Positions 26,420 to 35,347 of a stretch of DNA of 64,000 bases are shown piece by piece. The first letter of the stretch is position 1; each line of letters begins with the position of its first letter. The notes beneath the pieces were generated by a model. That model did no database searches and had not been told where the DNA came from. It worked only from the letters and a program-made list of their open reading frames with translations. Source of the stretch: Herbidospora sakaeratensis (lineage in GTDB: Bacteria; Actinomycetota; Actinomycetes; Streptosporangiales; Streptosporangiaceae); contig NZ_BBXC01000019.1 in the NCBI RefSeq assembly GCF_001570525.1, positions 124,001 through 188,000 of the forward strand, given 5' to 3'. A program made the position numbers and the translations under genes.

Positions 26420-27730
26420 TCAACGCGCCGGAGCGGGCGCCAGGAACATCCCCCTTCGTGCTCTCGACGGCTCCTTCGTGGTCAGTCCGCCGAGGGCTTC
26501 CTCCAGGTAGTCGAGCGATTCGGCCACCCACGGGAGCGACAGCGGATCCGTTCCGTGCAGCGCCGCCAGACGCTGTTCGGCGGTCTCGCCGTACAGCAGC
26601 GAGGTGGCCACCCGGACGCGCGCCGAACGGGGCTCGTCGCCGAACGCGGTGCCCGGCAGCACGCCGACGCCGTGGCGGTCGAGCAGGGTCCGGGCCAGCT
26701 CGTCGGAGTTGTCGAAACCGGGGATCTGCGGATAGAGGTAGAAGCCGCCCTGCGGCACGTCCACCTTCGCGCCCGCGCGCGCGAACCGGTCGGCGACCGC
26801 GCGGGCCACGGTGGCGTGCAGCCGCCGCGAATCGTCGATACGTTCCACGATCTCCTCGGGCTCGGCGAACGCGTACGCGGCGGCGTGCTGCACCGGCGCG
26901 GCCGGGGCCGACCAGATCTCGCTGGCCACCGCGAGCAGCCGCTGGCGCAGCGCCCACCCGTCGGGCGTGTGCGGCAGCCGGGCCACGCCGATCCGCCAGC
27001 CGCCCAGCGCGAGCGACTTGCTCAGGCCGCTGGTGATGACGGTGCGTTCGGGCGCCACGTCGGCCGGGCTCAGGAACGGGGTGGCCCGCGGGTCGTGGAC
27101 GAGGTCACGGTAGATCTCGTCGGAGATGATGACCAGGTCGAGCTCGCGGGCGGCCTCGGCCAGCCGGCGCACCGTCTCCGGCCGGGCCAGGCGGCCGGTG
27201 GGGTTGTCCGGGAGCGTGACAAGCACCGAGCGGACCGTACGGCCCTGCGCGCGGGCGTGCAGCACCGCCGACCTGACCTGGTCGGGGTCGGGCACCCCGC
27301 CCTCGCCGGCCGCGGTGGGCACCAGGATCGGGCGCACCCCCACGATCTCGGCCTGGGCGGCGTAGCTCACCCAGCTCGGCATCGGCAGCACCATGTCCCC
27401 GGGAGACCTCCACTCGCCCGGGTCGGCGCCGATCGCGACCAGTAGGCCGAACAGCAACGACTTGCTGCCCGGTCCGCAGACCACCAGGTCGGGGTCGGTC
27501 GGCAACTCGCGCCGCGACCAGTAACCGGCCGCCGCCTCACGCAGCGCGGCCAGGCCCGCGACCTCGCCGTAGCCGTTGCTGCCCCCCGCGTCGGCGAGCC
27601 GGGCCAGCAGGGCGGGGTGCACGGGCAGCCCGGCCTCGCCGAAGGCCAGGTGCAGGACCCGCTCGCCGGACCTCCGTCTTCGGGCGATGTCTTCGTTTGC
27701 GGCCAGAGTCGCCGAAAGTGTGACGTGCAT
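26420..27730 (-). CDS. class I/II PLP-dependent aminotransferase
   Basis: A 436-aa aspartate aminotransferase-fold enzyme. NPTG at 176-179, SDEIYRDL at 203-210 and the PLP lysine K238 in SGLSKSLALGGWRIG are present, with a conserved C-terminal RVRVATSLLYG arginine region. The ATG at 27730 has a strong AGGAGGAA ribosome binding site. It is divergent from a LysR regulator across a 97-base gap that contains a perfect palindrome, so LysR control is likely. The amino-acid substrate is unknown. Confidence 0.92.
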   Translation of the reverse strand: MHVTLSATLAANEDIARRRRSGERVLHLAFGEAGLPVHPALLARLADAGGSNGYGEVAGLAALREAAAGYWSRRELPTDPDLVVCGPGSKSLLFGLLVAIGADPGEWRSPGDMVLPMPSWVSYAAQAEIVGVRPILVPTAAGEGGVPDPDQVRSAVLHARAQGRTVRSVLVTLPDNPTGRLARPETVRRLAEAARELDLVIISDEIYRDLVHDPRATPFLSPADVAPERTVITSGLSKSLALGGWRIGVARLPHTPDGWALRQRLLAVASEIWSAPAAPVQHAAAYAFAEPEEIVERIDDSRRLHATVARAVADRFARAGAKVDVPQGGFYLYPQIPGFDNSDELARTLLDRHGVGVLPGTAFGDEPRSARVRVATSLLYGETAEQRLAALHGTDPLSLPWVAESLDYLEEALGGLTTKEPSRARRGMFLAPAPAR

Positions 27731-27757
27731 ACTGATTCCTCCTGAATGCTGTGGAAC

Positions 27758-27778
27758 GTACCCACCTTGTGTGGGTAC
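27758..27778. promoter_or_regulatory. perfect palindrome between aminotransferase and lysR genes
   Basis: GTACCCAC-N5-GTGGGTAC lies midway in the divergent promoter region. A dyad of this length is a good candidate for the LysR activation or autoregulation site. Confidence 0.6.
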
Positions 27779-27827
27779 GGGCATCAGGACAAGCGAGGCT
27801 TTTCGGTGCCGGGCATAAGGAGATCCG

Positions 27828-28772
27828 ATGCTGGATCTGCGGCGTTTGACGTTGTTCTGCGAGTTCGCCCGGAGGGGCAGCATCGCCGCCACGGCCGCGT
27901 CCCTCGGCTACAGCGCGTCGGCGGTATCGCAGCAGCTCGCGGCCCTGGAACGGGAGGCCGGAGCGGCCCTCATCGACCGGACCAGCCACAGCGCCGAGCT
28001 CACCGACGCGGGGCGGCGGCTGGTCGTGCACGCCGAACGCATCCTGGCGATGGTCGAGACGGCCGAGTCCGACCTGTCGGCACATGCTGGGACTCCAACT
28101 GGGCGGGTCATCATCACGGCGTTCCCGACCGCCGCCGTCGCCTTCGCACCCGCGCTCGCCCAGTCGTTGCGGCGGCACAAACAACTCGCACTGCGCTTGT
28201 CGCAGAGCCGGTCGGGACGCGGCATGCGCGAGGTCGAATCAGGCGAGGCCGACATCGCGCTCGTCGACGACTGGTGGGGACGGGTGCGGCGGCGCGAGAC
28301 CCTCACCGTGTTCCCGTTGCTGCGCGACCCGCTCGTGCTCGTGGTGCCGCGCAAACACCGGCTGGCCAACCTCGACGAGCCGGTCGACCCGGCCGAGCTG
28401 CGCGACGAGGCGTGGATGGCCACACCCGAGGGGGAGCCGTCCCGCACCGCCGTCGACCGGCTGCTCACCGAGGTCGGCGGCGCGCCGCCCGTGGCTTGGG
28501 AGTTCGAGGGTCTCGGTACGATCCTGAGCCTGGTCGCCAAGGGGATCGGGATCGCCGCGGTGCCCGCCCTGTGCCTGGCCGCCGGGGTCCGGGGCGTGGT
28601 GGTCAGGGAGTTCCCCGGGGAACCCGTCGAGCGGGTCATCACCGCCGTGGCGCGCGAGTCGTCGGTGCACCGGGCCTCGGTGGCCGCCTCCCTGCGGGCG
28701 CTGCACGTCGCGGCCCGATATCTGGCCAGTGATCTCGGCTATCTGTCCACCACGAACGGGTTCGCCGACTAG
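27828..28772 (+). CDS. LysR family transcriptional regulator
   Basis: A 314-aa regulator. The N-terminal helix-turn-helix is LRRLTLFCEFARRGSIAATAASLGYSASAVSQQLAALEREAG, and the periplasmic-binding-like effector domain begins near residue 90 (TGRVIITAFPTAAVAFAPAL). The ATG at 27828 follows AAGGAG. It is divergent from the aminotransferase gene, the probable regulatory target. Confidence 0.93.
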   Translation: MLDLRRLTLFCEFARRGSIAATAASLGYSASAVSQQLAALEREAGAALIDRTSHSAELTDAGRRLVVHAERILAMVETAESDLSAHAGTPTGRVIITAFPTAAVAFAPALAQSLRRHKQLALRLSQSRSGRGMREVESGEADIALVDDWWGRVRRRETLTVFPLLRDPLVLVVPRKHRLANLDEPVDPAELRDEAWMATPEGEPSRTAVDRLLTEVGGAPPVAWEFEGLGTILSLVAKGIGIAAVPALCLAAGVRGVVVREFPGEPVERVITAVARESSVHRASVAASLRALHVAARYLASDLGYLSTTNGFAD

Positions 28773-28781
28773 GTTTGGCCG

Positions 28782-29447
28782 GTGCCGTCGTACACACTCG
28801 AACGCCTGCTCACCACGGGCAACAACAAGATCGTCGCGGGGGTCGACGAGGTCGGCCGGGGCGCCTGGGCCGGGCCGGTGTCGGTGTGCGCCGTGGTGAC
28901 CGACTTCAGCGAACCGCCCGAAGGGCTGACCGACTCCAAGATGCTCGCGCCCGGTCGCCGCGAGGCGATGGTGTCGGTGCTGGAGTCGTGGGTGGTCGGC
29001 TTCGGGCACGGCGAAGCCTCCGTCGAGGAGATCGACACTCTGGGGATGACCGAGGCGCTGCGCCGGGCGGCCCGGCGGGCGCTGGAGGCGTTGCCGGTGA
29101 AGCCCGACGTCGTCATCCTCGACGGCAAGCACGACTACCTCGGCGCGCCGTGGCCGGTGCGCTGCGAGATCAAGGGCGACCTCAACTGCGTGTCGGTGGC
29201 GGCCGCGTCGGTGCTGGCCAAGGTGCGGCGCGACCTGTTCATGGCCACCCTCGACGACGACGTCTACGGGTTCGCCGAGAACGCGGGCTACCCGTCGCCG
29301 GCCCACCAGGCCGCGCTGGCCGAACACGGGCCCGGGGAGCACCACCGGCTGTCGTGGTCCTACCTCGACGACCTGCCGAAGTGGCGGCACCTGAAGCGCC
29401 ACCGCGACCCGGCGGCGGGAGAAGGACAACTCAGCCTCTGGACCTGA
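28782..29447 (+). CDS. rnhB: ribonuclease HII
   Basis: A 221-aa enzyme that removes RNA from RNA-DNA hybrids. The catalytic carboxylates are visible in [25 protein letters not shown] and the later [19 protein letters not shown]. The length is normal. It starts on GTG at 28782, nine bases after the LysR stop, so it may be expressed from the lysR promoter. Its 3' end overlaps the convergent channel gene by 17 bases. Confidence 0.95.
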   Translation: MPSYTLERLLTTGNNKIVAGVDEVGRGAWAGPVSVCAVVTDFSEPPEGLTDSKMLAPGRREAMVSVLESWVVGFGHGEASVEEIDTLGMTEALRRAARRALEALPVKPDVVILDGKHDYLGAPWPVRCEIKGDLNCVSVAAASVLAKVRRDLFMATLDDDVYGFAENAGYPSPAHQAALAEHGPGEHHRLSWSYLDDLPKWRHLKRHRDPAAGEGQLSLWT

Positions 29448-30072
29448 GCATCTCCTTCAGTTCGCCGATCTCCTTGAGGGCTTCGCGCAGGAGTTTCTCG
29501 GTGTCGTCGCCGGTGTCGAATCGGCGGCCGAACCAGCTCGCCAGCGTCGCGGTCACCACGCCCAGCAGGGCCACGCCGCCGAGCATCAGGGCCGCGCCGA
29601 TGAGGCGGCCGTCGGGGGTGACGGGATAGGTGTCGCCGTAGCCGGTGGTCGTCATCGTCGTGACGGCCCACCAGGTGGCGTCGCCGAAGGTCAGGATGGT
29701 CGCGCCGGGGGCGTCGCGTTCGACGCGCAACACCGCGAGGCTGGCGGCCAGGCCGAGCACGAGCGTGGTCGTGGCGGTGAAGGTCAGCACCCTGCGCTGG
29801 AAGCCGAGCCGTCGCTGCAGCATCCGCAGCGGCATCATCAGCGGCAGCAGGATGACGAACAGGTCGAGGACGTTGGCCTTGGCGAACGCCTTCTTGTCGG
29901 CGGCCCGCGCGAACCTGACCGCGTATTCGGTCAGGAACAACAACCAGCAGCCGAGCTGGGCGAGCCAGCAGGTCAGCTTCCAGTCGTAGGGAAGGTGCGG
30001 GAAGAGGATCGGGGTCGCGTACGCGACCAGGAAGACGCCCGCGAAGACGAGCAACCGCCACTCGGCCCTCAT
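29431..30072 (-). CDS. voltage-gated-type potassium channel
   Basis: A 213-aa membrane protein. Several hydrophobic helices in the first 115 residues resemble a shortened voltage-sensor region ([12 protein letters not shown] carries the positive charges). They are followed by a pore helix and the selectivity filter TTGYGD (142-147), a final inner helix and a short charged coiled-coil tail ([20 protein letters not shown]) that could tetramerise. I prefer the ATG at 30072: TAGACT ends eight bases upstream, suggesting a leaderless message. A TTG at 30081 is the alternative. Confidence 0.9.
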   Translation of the reverse strand: MRAEWRLLVFAGVFLVAYATPILFPHLPYDWKLTCWLAQLGCWLLFLTEYAVRFARAADKKAFAKANVLDLFVILLPLMMPLRMLQRRLGFQRRVLTFTATTTLVLGLAASLAVLRVERDAPGATILTFGDATWWAVTTMTTTGYGDTYPVTPDGRLIGAALMLGGVALLGVVTATLASWFGRRFDTGDDTEKLLREALKEIGELKEMLRSRG

Positions 30073-30121
30073 GGCGGTCAAGTCTAGGCGGGCGTCTCTG
30101 TTTTACCTGGTCAACGCGCTA

Positions 30122-30508
30122 CTAGCAGTCGACGAGTTCCGGCTGCTGGTTGAGGATCTGGGCGCGCGCGGTGGTGAAGTCGGCCAGTTCGGCGGTCGCC
30201 GACGGGTCGAACACGGCCACCCGGTGGCAGTTCTGGAACGCCAGCTTCACCTGGAAGTGGCGTTCCAGCGCGCCCCGCATGGCGTCACTGGCGAGGCAGC
30301 GCAGCAGCTGCCCCCGGGCCGCCTCGTCGGGCGGCGGGACCTGGTTGTCGGCGAACGTCGCGCCCGACTCGGTCCTGGTTCTGACCAGCTCACTGATCAG
30401 CTCCCACGCGTACGGCAACGAGTCGCGGACGCAGGCCACGAAGGCCGCATCGTCCACGTCACCGGCCCTGGCCTGGTCGAGCAGATCGTTCGGAACGGTC
30501 AGCGACAT
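30122..30508 (-). CDS. SCO5389 family protein
   Basis: A 128-aa soluble protein matching the conserved streptomycete SCO5389-type family: VDDAAFVACVRDSLPYAWELIS, QVPPPDEAARGQLLRCLASDAMRGALERHF and a C-terminal NQQPELVDC. The function is unknown. ATG at 30508 has GAGGAG. It lies 62 bases downstream of the CooC-like ATPase gene on the same strand, and is probably co-transcribed with it. Confidence 0.85.
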   Translation of the reverse strand: MSLTVPNDLLDQARAGDVDDAAFVACVRDSLPYAWELISELVRTRTESGATFADNQVPPPDEAARGQLLRCLASDAMRGALERHFQVKLAFQNCHRVAVFDPSATAELADFTTARAQILNQQPELVDC

Positions 30509-30570
30509 GAGGCTTTCTCCTCTCGGTTGGGGCATTCATGACGTTACTTCTGGCAAGTTCACGACGCGAG

Positions 30571-31527
30571 CTACGGTCGGCCTGCGGCCGCCCGCATCTC
30601 GCTTTCCAAGGCGACGCTCCCGAAAATGAAGCCGGGGTCGATCTGGTCGGCCAGATCGCAGCCCGTCGCCCTGTCCGCCCAGGCGCGCGCGTTGCGCAGG
30701 TGGAACTCGTGCGCCTGACGGCCGAACTTCGCCCAGTCCTTCTCGGCCGCGTCGACTCGGTCGAGCAGGGTCTGGAGGCCGGCGAGGTTCCCGGGCTCCA
30801 GGTCGTCGAGGGTGAAGGCACGGCCCTGTTCCATGGCCCGTACGGCCGGGCTGTGGTCGAGGCAGGTGAGCAGGTCGGGGCCCACCTGGTCACGCAGGAA
30901 CGCCCGGTCGTCGGCGGTCTGGACCTTGTTGCCGACCACCGCGATGGCGACGTCGAACTCGGCGGCGTACTCCTGGTACTGCCGGTAGACGCTGACCCCC
31001 TGGCGGGTGGGCTCGACCACGAGGAAGGTGACGTCGAACTTGGTGAACATGCCGCTGGCGAACGAGTCGGCCCCGGCGGTCATGTCGACCACGACGTACT
31101 CACCCGGGCCGTCGACCAGGTGGTTCAGGTAGAGCTCGACCGCGCCGACCTTCGAGTGGTAGCAGGCGACGCCGAGGTCGTCCTCGCCGAACGGGCCGGT
31201 CGCCATCAGCCGCAGGCCCTGGACCTCGACCGACGGGAAGAACGGGTCGTCGAGGGTGAGCAGGCGCGAGCCGCGGCCGGGCGGGGTCGTCTTGACCATG
31301 ACCGAGGCCGAGGGGATGCGCGGGTTGTCGCCGCGCAGGTGGTCCTTGATCTCGGTGAGCATGCCGCCCAGCGGGCGGGGCTGCTCGGCGCCGAGGACGA
31401 GCGCCAGATGCTGGTTGATGTCGGCGTCGATCGCCACGACCCGGGCGCGGGTGGCCGCGTAGCGGGCGAACAGTGAGGAAAGGGTGGTTTTGCCGCTGCC
31501 GCCCTTGCCGACGAAGGCAACACGCAC
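30571..31527 (-). CDS. CooC/MinD-like P-loop ATPase
   Basis: A 318-aa SIMIBI-class ATPase. The deviant Walker A KGGSGKTT is at 8-15, the acidic DADINQHLALVLG switch follows at about 35, VVVDMTAGADSFASGMF is the Walker B/switch II region, and GNKVQTADD is the base-recognition segment. CooC relatives insert metals into enzymes; others work in septation or pumps, so the role here is open. GTG at 31527 follows CAGGAGA. A Zur-like box sits directly upstream, favouring a metal-linked role. Confidence 0.85.
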   Translation of the reverse strand: MRVAFVGKGGSGKTTLSSLFARYAATRARVVAIDADINQHLALVLGAEQPRPLGGMLTEIKDHLRGDNPRIPSASVMVKTTPPGRGSRLLTLDDPFFPSVEVQGLRLMATGPFGEDDLGVACYHSKVGAVELYLNHLVDGPGEYVVVDMTAGADSFASGMFTKFDVTFLVVEPTRQGVSVYRQYQEYAAEFDVAIAVVGNKVQTADDRAFLRDQVGPDLLTCLDHSPAVRAMEQGRAFTLDDLEPGNLAGLQTLLDRVDAAEKDWAKFGRQAHEFHLRNARAWADRATGCDLADQIDPGFIFGSVALESEMRAAAGRP

Positions 31528-31538
31528 GGGTGATCTCC

Positions 31539-31571
31539 TGATTACGACGATGAAAATGATTGTCGTAATCA
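31539..31571 (-). promoter_or_regulatory. Zur-like operator inside a 10-bp inverted repeat
   Basis: TGATTACGAC (31539-31548) and GTCGTAATCA (31562-31571) are perfect inverted repeats. Within them TGAAAATGATTGTCG (31551-31565) matches the actinobacterial Zur consensus TGAAAATGATTTTCA at 13 of 15 positions. The site is 12 bases upstream of the GTG of the CooC-like gene. Confidence 0.6.
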
Positions 31572-31586
31572 GTGTGCCATGGACCG

Positions 31587-33107
31587 TCAGGTCTGCGTGG
31601 GCGAGTAGGCCCGAAAGACCCGCAACAACGTGGGCCGCAGGCGATCCCATTCGGCGACGGTGGTCGTCCACGTGAGCACCGTTGTCGTGGTTTCGGTGGA
31701 GATGACGCGCCGATATTGGTGGTACGTCTCCCCCTTCACCAGGTGTGTGTCTCGCGCGTTACGAACCTGGCGCCAGGTGAACTCCCAATCGGCCGCCGAC
31801 CCCAGCCTCGACCCGACGGTCTTCAGGCGCAGTTTCGTGTACGCCTCCACGTTGGGATAGAGGAACGCCTCCGCCTCGTGGAGGGCGGCCAGCGGATCGG
31901 TGCCGACCTGGTTCGTCACCTCTATCGACAGATGGCCGCGCTTACGGGGGTCGACCCACCAGACGGAGTACTCCCCGACCAGGCGCTTCCACGTGCGCGG
32001 CGCCATCGCGTGCCAACCGGCCGGGGAGTCGTACGGGACCAGCTTGAACCTCAGCGCGTCGACCGGCGAGGGCGACGGAGACGGCGCCGCGACGGGCGCG
32101 GAGGTCGGGCCGGTCGCGGCCGTGCGGGTGGTGATGACGGTCGACTCGGGACGTAACAGCGCCCACCCGCTGACCGCCCCCGCGACCACCGCGACGGCCG
32201 CGCCGACCGCGATGAAGCGCATCCGCCCGCTGCCCCTCACCGGCTTCGGCTCGGGCGGGGCCGGCGGCGGCTCGAACGCCGCGAGCAGCCCGTCGGCCGC
32301 CTCGTGCGACGGACGCCGCTTCGGGTCACGCGCCAGCAGCGCCGCCAGCACCGGCCGCAACTCCTCGGGCGCGGCCGACACGTCGACGTCCTTCGCCGGG
32401 GTGCGCGGCTTCTCCTGCGGCAACACCGGAGGCTTGCCGGTCACCGCGAAGTAGAGCGAGGCGCCCAGCGACCACAGGTCGGCGGACTCCCTGACCGGCG
32501 CGTCGGGATCGGTCCGTTCCGGCGCCCGGAACGTGGCGGCGGACCGCGCCGAACTCCACGACTCCCCGTGCGCGGGCGACCGCTCGCCCACCCGCTTGGC
32601 GAACACCGGATCGGCCGCCACCGCCCCCACGCCGAAGTCGGCCAGCACGACCCGCCCGTCGTGCCCGACCAGGATGTTGGCCGGCCGCACGTCGCCGTGC
32701 CTGATCCCGGCCGCGTGGGCCACCGTGAGGGCGGCGAGGGCGGTCCTGACGACGTACGCGGCCTTTGGCACCTCCAGCGGCCCGTCACTGGCCACGATCC
32801 CGTCGAGCGAGCGGGACCGGGCCAGCTCCATGACGACGTAGAGCGTGTCGTCCTCTTCGGCGACGTCGAAGACGGAGGCGATGCCGGGATGCCGCAACCG
32901 CTCGGCCTGCCGCGACTCCCGCGCGATGCGCTGCTGCAACGCGGTCAGCCGGCTCTCCCGCAGACCGGAGGGGAGCAGCACCTCCCGGACGGCCACGGGG
33001 CGGTCGAGCAGGTCGTCGTGGCCTTCCCAGACGATGCCCGTGTTGCCCTGCCCGAGCGCCCGGACGAGCCGATAACGCTTGACGACGAGCTGCCCCGGAC
33101 TACCCAT
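31587..33107 (-). CDS. receptor-like Ser/Thr protein kinase or pseudokinase
   Basis: A 506-aa Hanks-type kinase. The glycine loop LGQGNTGIV is at 18-26, DFG is at 157-159, and a transmembrane helix lies at about 297-318. The extracellular domain of about 185 residues is PASTA-free. The lysine of VAIK is arginine (VAVRE, R41), and the catalytic-loop HRDxK reads HGDVR (D139, R141). Changes like these usually reduce or abolish catalysis. The extracellular domain (YDSPAGWHAMAPRTWKRLVGEYSVWWVD) is conserved in related actinobacterial kinases. Confidence 0.9.
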   Translation of the reverse strand: MGSPGQLVVKRYRLVRALGQGNTGIVWEGHDDLLDRPVAVREVLLPSGLRESRLTALQQRIARESRQAERLRHPGIASVFDVAEEDDTLYVVMELARSRSLDGIVASDGPLEVPKAAYVVRTALAALTVAHAAGIRHGDVRPANILVGHDGRVVLADFGVGAVAADPVFAKRVGERSPAHGESWSSARSAATFRAPERTDPDAPVRESADLWSLGASLYFAVTGKPPVLPQEKPRTPAKDVDVSAAPEELRPVLAALLARDPKRRPSHEAADGLLAAFEPPPAPPEPKPVRGSGRMRFIAVGAAVAVVAGAVSGWALLRPESTVITTRTAATGPTSAPVAAPSPSPSPVDALRFKLVPYDSPAGWHAMAPRTWKRLVGEYSVWWVDPRKRGHLSIEVTNQVGTDPLAALHEAEAFLYPNVEAYTKLRLKTVGSRLGSAADWEFTWRQVRNARDTHLVKGETYHQYRRVISTETTTTVLTWTTTVAEWDRLRPTLLRVFRAYSPTQT

Positions 33108-33223
33108 CAGAGCCTCCCGATGCCTTCGGCGATGGAGAGATCGGGCGCATCAGAGATCTCCGTTTCATCGGGCATTGCATGTGATGCTGGGGTGGCGAAC
33201 GTCGCGGTCCGAGGAGGGCGGCC

Positions 33224-33955
33224 ATGCGGAGGTCGTTCAAGTTCTTGCTGCGCCCCACCGTCAAGCAGGCGGCGGCGCTCGCGGCCTGCCTGGAACACCG
33301 CCGCACCGCCTACCGCAGGGCGGGTGTCACCATCCGGTAGGGCGACCAGTCGGGGGAGTTGAAGCACATCCGCGCCGACGACCCCGACGGCCAGCGCCGG
33401 TGGCCCAAAGACGGTGACGGATGTCGATGGGACTCCGAACCCCGTCACCCCACCGCCACCTACGTGCGGTTGAAGGGGATCGGGCAGGTCCGCGTTCACC
33501 GGCACCGGCGCGTGCTCGGCACGGTGAAGACGATCGGCGTGAAGCGGGAGGGTCGCCGCTGGTACGTCGTGTTGTCGTGCGACGACGTGCCCGCGGAGAC
33601 CAGGCCCGGCACCGGCGCCGTCGTGGGGATCGACATGGGCGTCGCCTCGCTCGTCACCACCAGCGACGGCCGCGACCTGGACAATCGGCGTTTTCTGGCC
33701 GCGTCGGCCGACCGTCTCGCGGCGGCACACCGTGACCTGGCCCGCAAGAAACCGGGATCGAAGCGTCGCGGCAAGGGCGCAGTGGATCCCCGCCACACCT
33801 CCCGCACGTGCGCACGGTGCGGGCACTGCGCCAGGGAGAACCGCCTCACCCAGGCCGGGTTCCGGTGCGAAGCGTGCGGGCACACCGCGCACGCCGATGT
33901 GAACGCGGCCGAGAACGTCCTCAGGGCAGGGCTTGCCCTTCGCGAGGCTGCGTAA
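33224..33955 (+). pseudogene. decayed IS605-type tnpB
   Basis: The reading frame starts MRRSFKFLLRPTVKQAAALA, has an in-frame TAG at 33338-33340 (codon 39, within VTIR*GDQSG, where relatives have Tyr), then continues in the same frame to 33955. Two internal deletions are apparent. One follows IRADDPDGQRRWPKD. The other is between RDLARKKPGSKRRGKG and the zinc finger and removes the second RuvC motif with its catalytic Glu. RuvC-I (VVGIDMGVAS) and the CxxC zinc finger (CARCGHC, CEACGHTAHADVNAAEN) remain. No tnpA is nearby. Confidence 0.85.
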
Positions 33956-33996
33956 GCGGCTTAGCGAGAAGCCGCTCCCCGCAGGGAGTGGAGGAG
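33860..33996 (+). ncRNA. omega-RNA scaffold remnant at the tnpB right end
   Basis: By analogy with other IS605 elements, the 3' end of tnpB plus the right end encodes the guide scaffold. Here GAAGCCGCTCCCCGCAGGGA then GTGGAGGAGTCAC can fold into the terminal hairpin, after which the flanking DNA CAAAGCCTGCC would form the guide. The 5' limit is estimated. Confidence 0.4.
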
Positions 33997-34079
33997 TCAC
34001 CAAAGCCTGCCTCTGCACCGGGCCCGACACACCTGGAGTGGGAGTCTTCCATAACTATGGGGCGTAGGTGAGGTATGTG

Positions 34080-34472
34080 TCACAGGGTCGGCAAAGACCC
34101 ACCGGCGAGGTGGGCCAGGGTGACTCCGGTGAGGACGCGGGTCTCGTTCTCGCGCAGCGCCGCCCAGACCTTCTCCAGGGGTTCGGAGGCGCCGAAGAAC
34201 GTCTCGTTGTCCTGGGGCACCCCCTCGATCACCACGATGACCTCGGCGAGGGTGATCTGGTCGGCGGGGCGGGCGAGCCAGTAGCCGCCGTCGGGGCCGC
34301 GCTGGCTGTGGATCAGTCCCGCGCGGCGCAGTTGCAGCAGGATGTTGTCCAGGAACCGGCGGGGGATGCGCTGAGCGGTCGAGATGCGCTCGGCCGGGAC
34401 GGGCCCCGGAGGGGCGGCCGCGAGTTCGGCCGCCGCCCGGAGCGCGTAATGGGTGCGTGCCGACAGGCGCAT
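34080..34472 (-). CDS. Rrf2 family regulator, cysteine-free (CymR-like)
   Basis: A 130-aa regulator with the Rrf2 winged helix (MRLSARTHYALRAAAELA; RIPRRFLDNILLQLRRAGLIHSQRGPDGGYWLARP). It has no cysteine, so it cannot carry the Fe-S cluster of IscR or NsrR. Cluster-free CymR controls sulfur assimilation by binding the O-acetylserine sulfhydrylase. It is the last gene of a sulfonate-type ABC operon, five bases after the permease, and is its likely repressor. Confidence 0.9.
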   Translation of the reverse strand: MRLSARTHYALRAAAELAAAPPGPVPAERISTAQRIPRRFLDNILLQLRRAGLIHSQRGPDGGYWLARPADQITLAEVIVVIEGVPQDNETFFGASEPLEKVWAALRENETRVLTGVTLAHLAGGSLPTL

Positions 34473-34477
34473 GCCTG

Positions 34478-35347
34478 TCAGCCGATCCGCTGGTCCAGAC
34501 CCCAGCGGCGACGCAGCGCGTTGTCCGCCGCGCCGAAGAGCACGTCGACCACGATGCCGATGAGCAAGATGATGATCATCGTGGCCAGCAGGCGGGCCGA
34601 GTCGGCCAGCTCTCGGGCGTAGTGGAGCTGCTCGCCCAGTGAGGGCTGGTTGGCGATGATCACCAGGATCTCGCCCGCCATCAGCGACCGCCACGCGAAC
34701 GCCCAGCCCTGCTTCAGTCCCGCCAGGAACGACGGCAGTGAGGCGGGCAGGATCAGGTGCCGATAGAGGGAGATCCCCCGCAGGCCGAGCACGTGCCCGG
34801 CGCGCAGCAGGATCGGCGGCGTGTAGTCGACGCCGGTGATGAGACCGTTGGCGATGGACGGGGCCGCGCCGAGCACGACCACGAAGGTGATCGCGTTCTC
34901 GGTGAGGCCGAACAGCAGGATGGCGAGTGGGAACCAGGCGATCGACGGCATCGTCTGGAGGCCGGTGATCAGCGACCCGAACGCCGCCCGGAGCAGCTTG
35001 ACCCGGGAGACGGCCCCGCCGATGACCACGCCGACCAGGATGGCCAGCAGGAAGCCCGAGACGGCCCGGCGCATCGTGGTGGCGACGGCGTGCCAGAACT
35101 CGCCCTCGCCCAGGCGGTTCCCGAGCTCGCCGAGGGCGGTGACGGGGCCGGCGAAGACGTATTCGGGCCAGAACCCGGCCAGGACGACCGCTTCCCAGAT
35201 GGCCAGCACGATCGAGATGGCCAGCAGCATGGGCCACAGGCGGCCCCAGATCGCCGCCGGGATGTTGCGCTTGGCCTTGACCTGGATTTCGAGCGCGTCG
35301 AGCCCGGCGATCTGGGCGTTGAGTTTGTCAGGGGCGTCAACCGACAT
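34478..35347 (-). CDS. sulfonate/taurine-type ABC transporter permease
   Basis: A 289-aa permease with about six membrane helices and the EAA cytoplasmic loop (LITGLQTMPSIAWFPLAILLFGLTENAITFVV). It belongs to the SsuC/TauC group. Its ATG at 35347 overlaps the ATPase stop by 11 bases. It forms a complex with the ATPase and lipoprotein encoded just upstream; the exact substrate is not evident from the sequence. Confidence 0.92.
   Translation of the reverse strand: MSVDAPDKLNAQIAGLDALEIQVKAKRNIPAAIWGRLWPMLLAISIVLAIWEAVVLAGFWPEYVFAGPVTALGELGNRLGEGEFWHAVATTMRRAVSGFLLAILVGVVIGGAVSRVKLLRAAFGSLITGLQTMPSIAWFPLAILLFGLTENAITFVVVLGAAPSIANGLITGVDYTPPILLRAGHVLGLRGISLYRHLILPASLPSFLAGLKQGWAFAWRSLMAGEILVIIANQPSLGEQLHYARELADSARLLATMIIILLIGIVVDVLFGAADNALRRRWGLDQRIG

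Noticed and set aside
31551-31565. Iron (Fur/DmdR/IdeR) box before the CooC-like gene
   Set aside because: It fits the Zur consensus better than the TTAGGTTAGSCTAACC-type iron box of actinobacteria.
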